From the NCBI RefSeq assembly GCF_000739875.1, contig NZ_BBJR01000059.1:1-41325 (forward strand): 41,325 nt of DNA, written 5' to 3'. Position 1 is the stretch's first letter, and every line of letters starts with the position of its first letter. The notes beneath the pieces were generated by a model. It saw only the letters and a program-made list of their open reading frames with translations, did no database searches and was not told where the DNA came from. The position numbers and the translations under genes were made by a program. Of the stretch, positions 32,355-39,815 are shown in pieces. Source of the stretch: Comamonas aquatica NBRC 14918 (GTDB taxonomy: Bacteria; Pseudomonadota; Gammaproteobacteria; Burkholderiales; Burkholderiaceae_C).

Positions 32355-32367
32355 TCATGGCGGACCG

Positions 32368-32391
32368 GAGCCGCGGCAGGGGCCGTGGCTC
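32368..32391 (+). other. Stem-loop after ahcY
   Basis: GAGCCGCGG (32368-32376) pairs with CCGTGGCTC (32383-32391) with one G-T pair, 13 nt after the ahcY stop. No T run follows, so it may only slow or protect the transcript. Confidence 0.45.
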
Positions 32392-32414
32392 TGCCCTGGG
32401 TGCACATTCATATT

Positions 32415-32458
32415 TGATAGCTGCATGCGCAGACTGGATGTGCGCTCAGGGTCTGTTT
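32415..32458. repeat. Partial palindromic repeat copy between ahcY and tlyA
   Basis: GATAGCTGCATGCGC at 32416-32430 carries the AGCTG-N3-GCGC half-site of the repeat family, followed by a second TGCGCTCAGGGTCTGTTT at 32441-32458. The right-hand arm of the full palindrome is not complete. Confidence 0.5.
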
Positions 32459-32479
32459 GAGTATTAAAGGAAAGACGCT

Positions 32480-33652
32480 ATGCGCGCAGATGTATTTTTG
32501 GTGGACCACGGCTACGCCACCACCCGCTCCCAAGCGCAGCGCCTGATCGCTTCGGGCGTGGAATGGCGCCTGACGCCGCTGGCCCCGTGGAAGAAGGTCG
32601 CCAAGAACGGTGACGACATTCCCGCGGGCGTCGAGCTGAAGCTGCTCGACAACGCCGAGGCCAAGTACATCTCGCGCGGCGGCCTGAAGCTCGAAGGCGC
32701 GCTGGAGGCCTCCGGCCTGAAGGTCGATGGCCTGCGCTGCCTGGACGTGGGCCAGAGCACCGGCGGCTTCACCGACTGCCTGCTGCAGCGCGGCGCGGCC
32801 CAGGTGATCGGCGTGGACGTGGGTCACGGCCAGCTGCACGAGCGCCTGCGCGCCGATGTGCGCGTGGTCTGCGTGGAGGGCATGAACGCCCGCGCCATGA
32901 CCGCCGAGGTGCTGCAAGACGCCTGCGAAGAAGTGATCTGCGAGCGCTGGGAAGAGGAAGAAGACAACGACACCCAGCCCAAGGCACCCTACGCCTGGAT
33001 GCGCAACGGCGGCCAGGTCGACGAGGACTACGACGACAGCAATGACGCCAAGGACAGCGACATCGAGGCCTTCAAGGCCGAGCGCGCGGCCAAGGCCAAG
33101 GCGCGCGAAGAGGGCACCGTGCCGACCGAGCGCCGCCGCAAGGCGGAATACGCCGAGGTGGACACCACGCCCCTGTTCGACTTCGTCACCGGCGATGTGT
33201 CCTTCATTTCGCTGACCCTGGTGCTGCCTGCCGTGGTGCGCCTGCTCAAGCCGCACGGCCAGCTGCTGATGCTGGTCAAGCCCCAGTTCGAGCTGCAGCC
33301 CGGCCAGATCGGCAAGGGCGGCATCGTGCGCGAGCCGGCCCACTTCCAGGAAGTGGAAGAGCGCGTGCGCACCTGCCTGACCGAGCTGGGTCTGGAGGTC
33401 AAGGCCTGGATGGAATCCGCCATCGAAGGTGGCGACGGCAACCGTGAGTTCTTCATCCATGCGGTACAAGGCCAGACCATCAAGGGGCTGGGTGAGCCCC
33501 TGCCCGATCAGCCCGCGGCGCCGGCGGCCAAGCGCGTGTCGCGCACGGTGCTGCGCGAGCTCAAGCGCATCGACGTGATCGACGACGAGGAAGACGGCTA
33601 CAACGTCCCCGGCCCGGCCCGGCCCAAGCGCAAGAACACCAAGAAATACTGA
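32480..33652 (+). CDS. tlyA: TlyA family rRNA methyltransferase/putative hemolysin with large internal insertion
   Basis: A 390-residue protein, against about 250-275 for typical TlyA. It has the N-terminal S4 RNA-binding domain (residues 1-60, MRADVFLVDHGYATTRSQAQRLI), the SAM-binding LDVGQSTGGFTDCLL at 88-102, GVDVGHGQLH at 111-120, and DVSFISLTLVLP at 239-250. The family 2'-O-methylates cytidines in rRNA. Between NARAMT (about 141) and DFVTGDVSF (about 234) lies roughly 75 extra residues, highly charged, with an acidic run EEEEDND and DEDYDDSNDAKD and then a basic KAKAREE region. A C-terminal tail (about 345-390) ending PKRKNTKKY is also extra. GGAAAG lies 6-11 nt before ATG 32480. Confidence 0.88.
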   Translation: MRADVFLVDHGYATTRSQAQRLIASGVEWRLTPLAPWKKVAKNGDDIPAGVELKLLDNAEAKYISRGGLKLEGALEASGLKVDGLRCLDVGQSTGGFTDCLLQRGAAQVIGVDVGHGQLHERLRADVRVVCVEGMNARAMTAEVLQDACEEVICERWEEEEDNDTQPKAPYAWMRNGGQVDEDYDDSNDAKDSDIEAFKAERAAKAKAREEGTVPTERRRKAEYAEVDTTPLFDFVTGDVSFISLTLVLPAVVRLLKPHGQLLMLVKPQFELQPGQIGKGGIVREPAHFQEVEERVRTCLTELGLEVKAWMESAIEGGDGNREFFIHAVQGQTIKGLGEPLPDQPAAPAAKRVSRTVLRELKRIDVIDDEEDGYNVPGPARPKRKNTKKY

Positions 33653-33741
33653 CGGTGGAACCCGGGGTGCCCGCAGGACTGCAGGCCCCTGGCCGTGACC
33701 CCAGACCGCCAACAGCCTGCCGGGAGGGCAGGCGAGGAGAG

Positions 33742-34593
33742 ATGAACGTGGCAAACGCAAACCCCAGCAGCTTCCCCATCAGCTTCGAGTTTTTTCCCAC
33801 CAAGACGCCCGAAGGCGCGGCCAAGCACGTGCAGGTGCGCCAGGACCTGTACGCGCGCAAGCCCGAGTTCTGCTCGGTGACCTATGGCGCGGGCGGCTCC
33901 ACGCAGGCCGGCACCTTCAGCATGGTGCGCGACATCCAGGCCGAAGGCATGCAGGCGGCTTCGCACTTTTCCTGCATCGGTGCGACCAGCGACAAGGTGC
34001 GCGCGGAGCTGCAGCAGCTCCAGGACATGGGCGTGCGGCGCATCGTGGCGCTGCGCGGCGACCTGCCCAGCGGCTATGGCCTGGGCGGTGAATTCCACTA
34101 CGCCAGCGATCTGGTGGCCTTCATCCGCCGCGAGTTCGGCGACTGGTTCCACATCGAGGTGGCGGCCTATCCCGAGACCCACCCCCAGGCCCGCTCGCCC
34201 GAGGCGGACCTGAAAGCTTTTGCTACAAAAATCCAGGCCGGCGCCAGCTCCGGAATCACCCAATATTTCTACAATGCGGACGCTTATTTTCGTTTTGTCG
34301 AGGGGATTCAAGCACTTGGCGTGTCGGCTCCGGTGGTTCCGGGTATCATGCCGATCACCAATTCCTCCCAACTCATGCGCTTTTCCGATGCGACAGGCGC
34401 TGAGATTCCCCGCTGGATCCGCCTGCGCCTGCAGGCCTACGGGGACGACGTGACCTCCATCCGGGCCTTCGGTCTGGATGTGGTCACTCGCTTGTGCGAG
34501 CAGCTGCGCGACCAAGGCGCACCCGGCTTGCACTTTTATACGATGAACCAGAGCGCTGCCACTTTGGAGCTGTGCGACCGTTTGGGCCTGTAA
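33742..34593 (+). CDS. metF: Methylenetetrahydrofolate reductase [NAD(P)H]
   Basis: A 283-residue FAD-dependent TIM-barrel enzyme making 5-methyltetrahydrofolate for methionine synthesis. Family blocks visible: ISFEFFPTKTPEGA with the catalytic Glu, SVTYGAGGS, FSCIGATSDKVR, LRGDLPSG, VAAYPETHPQA, ITQYFYNADAYFRFV and FYTMNQS near the end. GAGGAGAG directly precedes ATG 33742, which fixes the start. It is 89 bp after tlyA in the same direction. With ahcY it forms a methyl-cycle group, and read-through from the SAH-riboswitch promoter is possible but not proven. Bases 34213-34330 are locally more AT-rich (for example GCTTTTGCTACAAAA) than the rest of the gene. Confidence 0.97.
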   Translation: MNVANANPSSFPISFEFFPTKTPEGAAKHVQVRQDLYARKPEFCSVTYGAGGSTQAGTFSMVRDIQAEGMQAASHFSCIGATSDKVRAELQQLQDMGVRRIVALRGDLPSGYGLGGEFHYASDLVAFIRREFGDWFHIEVAAYPETHPQARSPEADLKAFATKIQAGASSGITQYFYNADAYFRFVEGIQALGVSAPVVPGIMPITNSSQLMRFSDATGAEIPRWIRLRLQAYGDDVTSIRAFGLDVVTRLCEQLRDQGAPGLHFYTMNQSAATLELCDRLGL

Positions 34594-34662
34594 ACCGGCT
34601 TGTGCGCGACCCTGACCCTGTGGTGCGGCTTTTTGAGCGCTCACCGTGAGAAGGGTTAGACC

Positions 34663-35307
34663 ATGTCCGCACTTGCGTGCCAGCCTGCTGCCACCGCCAA
34701 TGTGTATCTGAAGTTTTCGCTGCGCCGCAGCGCCTGGCCTGCGGCTTCCGTGCTGCTGGCCTCGATGCTCAGCGCCTGCGCACCGCTGCCCCCGGCCACC
34801 GAGGCGGCCGCGGTCAGTGTCCCTTCCGCCACCAGCACCGCACCGCGCGCCAGCGGCCGCACCGGCTCCGAAGCGCTGGCCCGCATGGCGCCCCCTGCGC
34901 TGCGTCCCGATCGCCTGGGCGATCCCGCCAAGGCCGTGCAGCAAAGCCTGTACGACCTGGAGCTGCCCGAGGTGGATCAGCAGGGCATTGCCTCCTGGTA
35001 TGGCCCGGGCTTCCATGGCCGCAAGACGGCCAACGGCGAGCGCTTCAACCAGTACGAGCTGACCGCGGCCCACCCCACCTACGAATTCGGCACCCAGCTG
35101 TGCGTGCGCAGCAAGAGCACCGGCCAGGCCGTGGTGGTGCGCGTGAACGACCGGGGTCCCTTCGCCAAGAACCGCGTGATCGACCTGAGCAAGGCCGCGG
35201 CCGAGGAAATCGGCATGCTGGGCAAGGGCGTGAAAACCGTGGAAATCTACAAGCTGGACGACGGCCAGGACAGCTGCCCCGAGGCACTGCTGGCGGCCAA
35301 CAACTGA
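34663..35307 (+). CDS. rlpA: RlpA-like septal ring lytic transglycosylase lipoprotein
   Basis: A 214-residue cell-envelope protein. A hydrophobic signal (about 22-38) ends in the lipobox LSAC, predicting an outer-membrane lipoprotein. A Pro/Ala/Ser-rich linker leads to the double-psi beta-barrel domain (about 105-205) with GIASWYGPGFHGRKTANGE, LTAAHPT, the catalytic Asp in VVRVNDRGPF and VIDLSKAAAEEIGM. No SPOR domain follows, unlike E. coli RlpA, so denuded-glycan targeting must come from elsewhere or be absent. GAAGGG lies 8-13 nt before ATG 34663. The gene is convergent with rlmJ across a large palindrome that may terminate both. Confidence 0.9.
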   Translation: MSALACQPAATANVYLKFSLRRSAWPAASVLLASMLSACAPLPPATEAAAVSVPSATSTAPRASGRTGSEALARMAPPALRPDRLGDPAKAVQQSLYDLELPEVDQQGIASWYGPGFHGRKTANGERFNQYELTAAHPTYEFGTQLCVRSKSTGQAVVVRVNDRGPFAKNRVIDLSKAAAEEIGMLGKGVKTVEIYKLDDGQDSCPEALLAANN

Positions 35308-35350
35308 ACGGGATTACCGGCGCGGCCAGCGTGCCGCCCGGGTATGGATG

Positions 35351-35445
35351 AAAAAAAAGAGCTGTCAGCGCTTGTCATTCGTGGGTTTCAGGGTCTTTGA
35401 AGCCTGAAACCCTTGGAAAGACAGCGCTAACAGCTCCTTTTTTAT
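35351..35445. repeat. Best-preserved copy of the AGCTG-N3-GCGCT palindrome; probable bidirectional terminator
   Basis: A roughly 95-bp imperfect palindrome between convergent rlpA and rlmJ. The left arm is an A run, AGCTGTCAGCGCTTGTC at 35360-35376, then GGGTTTCAGG at 35383-35392. The right arm is CCTGAAACCC at 35403-35412, then AGACAGCGCTAACAGCTCC at 35419-35437 and a T run. Both ends have A or T tracts outside the stem, so it can stop transcription from either side. Related copies lie at 455-547, 14945-15032, 21526-21545, 24023-24070 and 32415-32458. Confidence 0.85.
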
Positions 35446-35590
35446 GTGGCGTTGGGACTGCCGTGCCGGTGGTCCGCGATGAATCTCCGCGTTTATTGCG
35501 CTTGCCGTGCGACGTGCCCGGTCAGGCCGCGGCCCTGCTGCGGCACGGCCTGGGGCGCCTCCCCGGCGCCTTGCTGCGCCTGGGGCGTGT

Positions 35591-36493
35591 TTACTCGCCG
35601 TATTCCAGGGTGTGCGTGGCGTTCTTGTCCTGGGCCAGCAGTTGCTGCATCTGTGGCAGGGCTTCCTTGAGCGCCGCGCGCAGCGTGAAGGGCGGGTTGA
35701 TCAGGAACATGCCGCTGGCGGGCAGGCCGGGGCGCTTGGCCTCGGTGGTGTTGCCCCAGTCGTTCACCTCGCTGCGCAGCTTGCTGCCCTTGACCGTGAG
35801 CGTGGCGTGCAGCCAGCCCTTGCCGGCCTTGGTGGCGATGGTCTTCAGGCGCTTGGGCAGGTCGTGCGCATCCTGGCGCGGGATGATGGGGTACCAGATC
35901 GCGTAGGTGCCGGTGGCAAAGCGCACCAGCGCGTCTTCGATCATGCTGATCACGCGGCCGTAGTCGGTCTTCATCTCGTAGCTGGGGTCGCACAGCAGAA
36001 AGCCGCGGCGCGAGGGCGGGGGCAGGAAGCGCTTGACGCCGTTGAAGCCGTCCTCCATCAGGATATCCACCTGCTTGCCGGTGTCCAGCTGCGCCATGTT
36101 GCCGTCCAGCGCGCGCCAGTCGGTCGGGTGCAGCTCGAACAGGCGCAGCTTGTCCTGCGGGCGCAGCAGGCTGTGGGTAATGAAGGGCGAGCCGGGGTAG
36201 GTCTTCACGCCCTTGCCCTGGTTCACGCTGCGCACGGTTTGCACATAGGCGCGCAGGGCCGGCGTCAGCTGTGCTTCGGGCACGTCGATCAGGCGGGCGA
36301 TGCCGTCCTTGGCCTCGCCGCTGGTGCTGGCGAAGTCGCCGTCCAGGCGGTACAGGCCGGCGCCGGCGTGCGTGTCGATCACGCTGATGGCCGTGTCCTT
36401 CTGGGCCATGTGCTGCAGGGCGGCGATCAGGACGGTGTGCTTGAGGACGTCGGCGTGGTTGCCGGCGTGAAAGCCGTGGCGGTAGCTGAACAT
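35591..36493 (-). CDS. rlmJ: 23S rRNA (adenine(2030)-N(6))-methyltransferase RlmJ
   Basis: A 300-residue SAM-dependent methyltransferase that modifies A2030 of 23S rRNA. The N-terminal MFSYRHGFHAGNHADVLKH is diagnostic for the family. Next come DTHAGAGLY (SAM motif), YPGSPF, LFELHPTDW, ILMEDGFNGVKRFLPPPSRRGF, and the catalytic motif IV as DPSYEMK in place of the common DPPYE. The C-terminus has ASGMFLINPPFTL. Length is close to the E. coli protein (280). ATG 36493 is chosen because it begins the diagnostic segment; the longer upstream frame is not conserved in character. It is divergent from rplM. Confidence 0.95.
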   Translation of the reverse strand: MFSYRHGFHAGNHADVLKHTVLIAALQHMAQKDTAISVIDTHAGAGLYRLDGDFASTSGEAKDGIARLIDVPEAQLTPALRAYVQTVRSVNQGKGVKTYPGSPFITHSLLRPQDKLRLFELHPTDWRALDGNMAQLDTGKQVDILMEDGFNGVKRFLPPPSRRGFLLCDPSYEMKTDYGRVISMIEDALVRFATGTYAIWYPIIPRQDAHDLPKRLKTIATKAGKGWLHATLTVKGSKLRSEVNDWGNTTEAKRPGLPASGMFLINPPFTLRAALKEALPQMQQLLAQDKNATHTLEYGE

Positions 36494-36813
36494 AGGTCGT
36501 AATTCTTTTCTTGGCAGTGCGGCAGCCGGGCTGCAGCGGGGCAGGCGGCCCGGGGCCGCAGGGATGGGGTCCAGTGTCCGGGGATTCGTGCGCGTGTGCC
36601 TAAATCCACATGCCGACAAAGGTGCATGGTCGTATTGGACGCTATTTTGTATAATGGTGGGCTTCGCAGCGATTTTATGGGTCCCGCGGCGAAGTGTTTG
36701 GGAGCGATCCCAGGCAGTCCCCGCCTAAGAGGCTTCCTGCTCCAGCGATGGAGTCAAGAAGAAGCACCGACCGCGGAAAAGGATCCGCCAAACCCTCTAG
36801 AAAGAGAAATCTC
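36494..36813 (+). promoter_or_regulatory. rplM promoter and structured ~155-nt leader (rlmJ-rplM intergenic region)
   Basis: The 320-bp gap has no gene. A perfect TATAAT lies at 36650-36655, so the rplM transcript should start near 36662 and carry a long leader. The leader can form CTTCGC/GCGAAG (36662-36667 with 36689-36694) and two small hairpins capped by GCGA tetraloops: GGGA/TCCC at 36700-36711 and CTCCA/TGGAG at 36740-36753. A GCGG/CCGC pair at 36773-36788 follows, shortly before the start codon. Autogenous control by L13 is a plausible role. The rlmJ-proximal half (36494-36640) shows nothing clear. Confidence 0.55.
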
Positions 36814-37242
36814 ATGTCTACATTCAGCGCAAAGCCCGCTGAGGTGCAACACGAGTGGTTTGTGATTGACGCCACCGACAAGGTGCTCGGACGTGTCGCC
36901 AGCGAAGTGGCACTCCGTCTGCGCGGCAAGCACAAGGCCATCTACACACCTCACGTTGACACCGGCGACTACATCGTCATCATCAACGCCTCCAAGCTCA
37001 AGGTCACTGGCACCAAGAACCTGGACAAGGTGTACTACCGTCACTCCGGTTTCCCCGGCGGCATCACTGCCACCAACTTCCGCGACCTGCAGGCTAAGTT
37101 CCCTGGCCGCGCTCTGGAAAAGGCCGTCAAGGGCATGCTGCCCAAGGGTCCCCTGGGCTACGCCATGATCAAGAAGCTGAAGGTGTACGGCGGTGCTGAG
37201 CACCCCCATACCGCACAGCAGCCCAAGGCTCTGGAAATCTAA
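36814..37242 (+). CDS. rplM: 50S ribosomal protein L13
   Basis: A 142-residue ribosomal protein that binds 23S rRNA early in 50S assembly. The family run is intact: [41 protein letters not shown], the [10 protein letters not shown] block, and the conserved tail [31 protein letters not shown] 36814 has AAAGAGA upstream and matches the family N-terminus. An upstream open frame to 36694 is leader and has no conserved character. It is followed by rpsI after 10 nt, the near-universal pairing. Confidence 0.99.
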   Translation: MSTFSAKPAEVQHEWFVIDATDKVLGRVASEVALRLRGKHKAIYTPHVDTGDYIVIINASKLKVTGTKNLDKVYYRHSGFPGGITATNFRDLQAKFPGRALEKAVKGMLPKGPLGYAMIKKLKVYGGAEHPHTAQQPKALEI

Positions 37243-37252
37243 GGAGACCTCA

Positions 37253-37645
37253 ATGATTGGTGATTGGAACAACGGTACCGGCCGTCGCAAGTCTAGCGTC
37301 GCTCGTGTATTCCTGAAGAAGGGCTCCGGCAAGATCACTGTGAATGGCAAAGACATTCAACAGTACTTCGGCCGCGAAACCTCCATCATGATCGCTAAGC
37401 AGCCTCTGGTGCTGACTGGTAACGTCGAAGCTTTCGACATCCAGATCAACGTCCATGGCGGCGGCGAATCTGGTCAGGCTGGCGCTGCCCGCCACGGCAT
37501 CACACGTGCCTTGATCGACTATGACGCGGCCCTGAAGCCTGCACTGAGCCAAGCCGGCTTCGTGACTCGCGACGCCCGTGAAGTCGAGCGTAAGAAGGTC
37601 GGTCTGCGTGGTGCACGTCGCGCCAAGCAGTTCTCGAAGCGTTAA
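37253..37645 (+). CDS. rpsI: 30S ribosomal protein S9
   Basis: A 130-residue small-subunit protein whose C-terminal tail reaches the P-site t[48 protein letters not shown] and the terminal [17 protein letters not shown] are all present. The start is ATG 37253 with AAGGAGA six nucleotides upstream; a longer frame back to 37193 overlaps rplM and is not used. It is cotranscribed with rplM and ends at a strong terminator. Confidence 0.99.
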   Translation: MIGDWNNGTGRRKSSVARVFLKKGSGKITVNGKDIQQYFGRETSIMIAKQPLVLTGNVEAFDIQINVHGGGESGQAGAARHGITRALIDYDAALKPALSQAGFVTRDAREVERKKVGLRGARRAKQFSKR

Positions 37646-37687
37646 TTCGTTTCAGACCTCGGCAGGCTGTTCTTCGGAGCGGCCTTG

Positions 37688-37733
37688 CCACAAAAAAGCC
37701 GCTGGGCCTTCGGGTCGGGCGGCTTTTTTGTGG
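37688..37733 (+). terminator. Intrinsic terminator of rplM-rpsI
   Basis: CCACAAAAAAGCCGC (37688-37702) and GCGGCTTTTTTGTGG (37719-37733) are perfect reverse complements, giving a GC-core stem with an A-tract and T-tract. It lies 42 nt after the rpsI stop. Confidence 0.93.
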
Positions 37734-37875
37734 GATGACGTCCCGTGGCCCGCTGGCTCCAGCGGGCCCGGGCAATGCCCCCACTGCCACTGCCGTCAAA
37801 CGCGCCAGGGACCGAATTCCCGAGCGGATTGCAGTACCATTCGAGCCGATTTCAGAGAACACTCGGAGTATCCCC

Positions 37876-38241
37876 ATGAGCGCCGTTGCCGAACAACAAG
37901 TCACAGACATGCCTGATCCCATCGTTTTCACCGACAGCGCGGCTGCCAAGGTGGCGGATCTGATCGCGGAAGAAGGCAATCCCGATCTGAAGCTGCGTGT
38001 CTTCGTGCAGGGCGGTGGCTGCTCGGGCTTCCAGTACGGCTTCACGTTCGACGAGATCACCAACGACGACGACACCACCATGACCAAGAATGGCGTGTCG
38101 CTGCTGATCGACGCCATGAGCTACCAGTACCTGATCGGTGCCGAGATCGACTACAAGGAAGACCTGCAGGGCGCGCAGTTCGTGATCAAGAACCCCAACG
38201 CCAGCACCACCTGCGGCTGCGGTTCCAGCTTCTCGGTCTGA
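37876..38241 (+). CDS. erpA: Iron-sulfur cluster insertion protein ErpA
   Basis: A 121-residue A-type carrier that hands Fe-S clusters to apo-enzymes. The three ligand cysteines are visible: one in [13 protein letters not shown] and two in the terminal [10 protein letters not shown]. The core [21 protein letters not shown] and [19 protein letters not shown] matches ErpA rather than IscA. CGGAG lies about 8-12 nt before ATG 37876. Its position after rplM-rpsI is common in Burkholderiales. It has its own terminator. Confidence 0.97.
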   Translation: MSAVAEQQVTDMPDPIVFTDSAAAKVADLIAEEGNPDLKLRVFVQGGGCSGFQYGFTFDEITNDDDTTMTKNGVSLLIDAMSYQYLIGAEIDYKEDLQGAQFVIKNPNASTTCGCGSSFSV

Positions 38242-38284
38242 TCCCGAGGTGGCGGGTCTGCAGGATTCGCCCTCCCCCTCCAAG

Positions 38285-38311
38285 AAGCCGCTGCCTCCAG
38301 CGGCTTTTTTG
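38285..38311 (+). terminator. Intrinsic terminator of erpA
   Basis: AAGCCGCTG (38285-38293) pairs with CAGCGGCTT (38298-38306) around a 4-nt loop, followed by a T run. It lies 43 nt after the erpA stop. Confidence 0.92.
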
Positions 38312-38369
38312 TATTCAAATTGGGGTTTTGCCCTGATCCAGCCTGCGCAGTCAGCTCATCTTTTTATCC

Positions 38370-39788
38370 ATGAACGCAGTCCCCCCCACTTCTTCCATGG
38401 CCAGTGAACGCCTGTTGTGGCTGGTCGCGGTCGGCTTTTTCATGCAGACGCTGGATGCCACCATCCTGAACACGGCCCTGCCCAGCATGGCCGCATCGCT
38501 GGGGGAGAGTCCGCTGCAGATGCAGTCGGTGATCGTGGCGTATGCCCTGACCACGGCCATGCTGATCCCGGCCACGGGCTGGGTGGCGGACCGGTTCGGC
38601 ACGCGCCGCATCTACACCGCCGCCATGGCCTTGTTCGTGCTGGGCTCGGTGCTGTGCGCGCTGGCGCCGTCGCTGCAGTTCCTGGTGGGCGCGCGCGTGG
38701 TGCAGGGGGTGGGCGGTGCCATGATGCTGCCGGTCGGGCGGCTGGCGGTGCTGCGGGCCTATCCGCGCGATGCCTTCATCCGTGCCATGAGCTTCATCGC
38801 CATCCCGGGGCAGGTGGGACCGCTGCTGGGCCCCGCCCTGGGCGGCTGGCTGGTGGAATATGCCTCCTGGCACTGGATTTTCTGGATCAATGTGCCCGTC
38901 GGGGTGGTTGGCATCTGGGCGGCCTGGCGCTGGATGCCCAAGTCGGATGCGCAGCCGCCACGGCCGTTTGATGGGGTGGGCTTCAGCCTGCTGGCCACGG
39001 GCATGGTCGGGGTGTCGCTGGCCCTGGATGGCTTGTCGGGCATCGGCATGGGGCGGGCCCTGGTGACGGTGTTGCTGGTCTTCGGCATGGCCAGCCTGGC
39101 GGCCTACTGGTTGCATGCGCTGCGCACGCCCACGCCACTGTTTGCACCGGCGCTGTTTCAGGTGCGCTCGTTGCGCGTCGGCCTGATGGGCAATCTGTTC
39201 GCACGCCTGGGCAGTGGCGCGGCGCCATTCCTGGTGCCGCTGATGCTGCAGGTGGGGCTGGGTCTGTCGCCGTTCCATGCCGGCAGCATGATGCTGGCCA
39301 TGGTCATCGGCAGCATGTTGGTCAAGCGCATGGCCGTGCGCACGGTGCTGCGCTATGGCTACAAGCGTGTGCTGCAAGTGAACTCGGTGCTGCTGGGGCT
39401 GATGATTGCCTGCCTGGGATGGATACACCCGGGGCAGCCGATGTGGTTGATCCTGCTGCAGCTGTTCATCTTCGGTGGCATCAACTCCATGCAGTTCTCG
39501 GCCATGAACTCGGTCACGCTCAAGGACATGACCGGCGAGTCCGCCAGCAGCGGCAACAGCCTGCTGTCCATGGTGCAGATGCTGGCCATGAGCATGGGCG
39601 TGGCCGTGGCGGGGGCGGTGCTGGCCAGCTATGCCGACCTGTGGCAGGCCCGCGAGGGCTACAAGCTGCTGGCCTTGCAGGCCACCTTCGTCACGGTGGG
39701 GGTGATGACGTTGGCGGCCACGCTGGTCTTCAGCCAGCTGGATGCGGACGAGCGCATCACGCCCACGCCCGACCGCCCCGAGGGCTGA
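38370..39788 (+). CDS. mdtD: MdtD-like MFS drug transporter (DHA2 family)
   Basis: A 472-residue inner-membrane proton-coupled exporter with about 14 hydrophobic segments. It matches E. coli MdtD across its length: LWLVAVGFFMQTLDATILNTALPSMA, ATGWVADRFGTRRIY (motif A between helices 2 and 3), ARVVQGVGGAMMLPVGRLAVL (motif B), IPGQVGPLLGPALGGWLVEYASWHWIFWINVPVG (motif C), and late TLKDMTGESASSGNSLLSM. In enterobacteria mdtD sits with mdtABC; here it stands alone, and its substrates are unknown. No ribosome binding site is clear before ATG 38370; an internal Met at residue 10 is an alternative start. It is convergent with anmK with 27 bp between. Confidence 0.9.
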   Translation: MNAVPPTSSMASERLLWLVAVGFFMQTLDATILNTALPSMAASLGESPLQMQSVIVAYALTTAMLIPATGWVADRFGTRRIYTAAMALFVLGSVLCALAPSLQFLVGARVVQGVGGAMMLPVGRLAVLRAYPRDAFIRAMSFIAIPGQVGPLLGPALGGWLVEYASWHWIFWINVPVGVVGIWAAWRWMPKSDAQPPRPFDGVGFSLLATGMVGVSLALDGLSGIGMGRALVTVLLVFGMASLAAYWLHALRTPTPLFAPALFQVRSLRVGLMGNLFARLGSGAAPFLVPLMLQVGLGLSPFHAGSMMLAMVIGSMLVKRMAVRTVLRYGYKRVLQVNSVLLGLMIACLGWIHPGQPMWLILLQLFIFGGINSMQFSAMNSVTLKDMTGESASSGNSLLSMVQMLAMSMGVAVAGAVLASYADLWQAREGYKLLALQATFVTVGVMTLAATLVFSQLDADERITPTPDRPEG

Positions 39789-39815
39789 GACGGTCCCGCA
39801 CCCGCGCGGTGCCGC

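Noticed and set aside
36694..36813. N-terminal extension of L13 from an upstream ATG
   Set aside because: The extension has no similarity to L13 N-termini and overlaps the hairpin-rich leader; ATG 36814 matches the family start.
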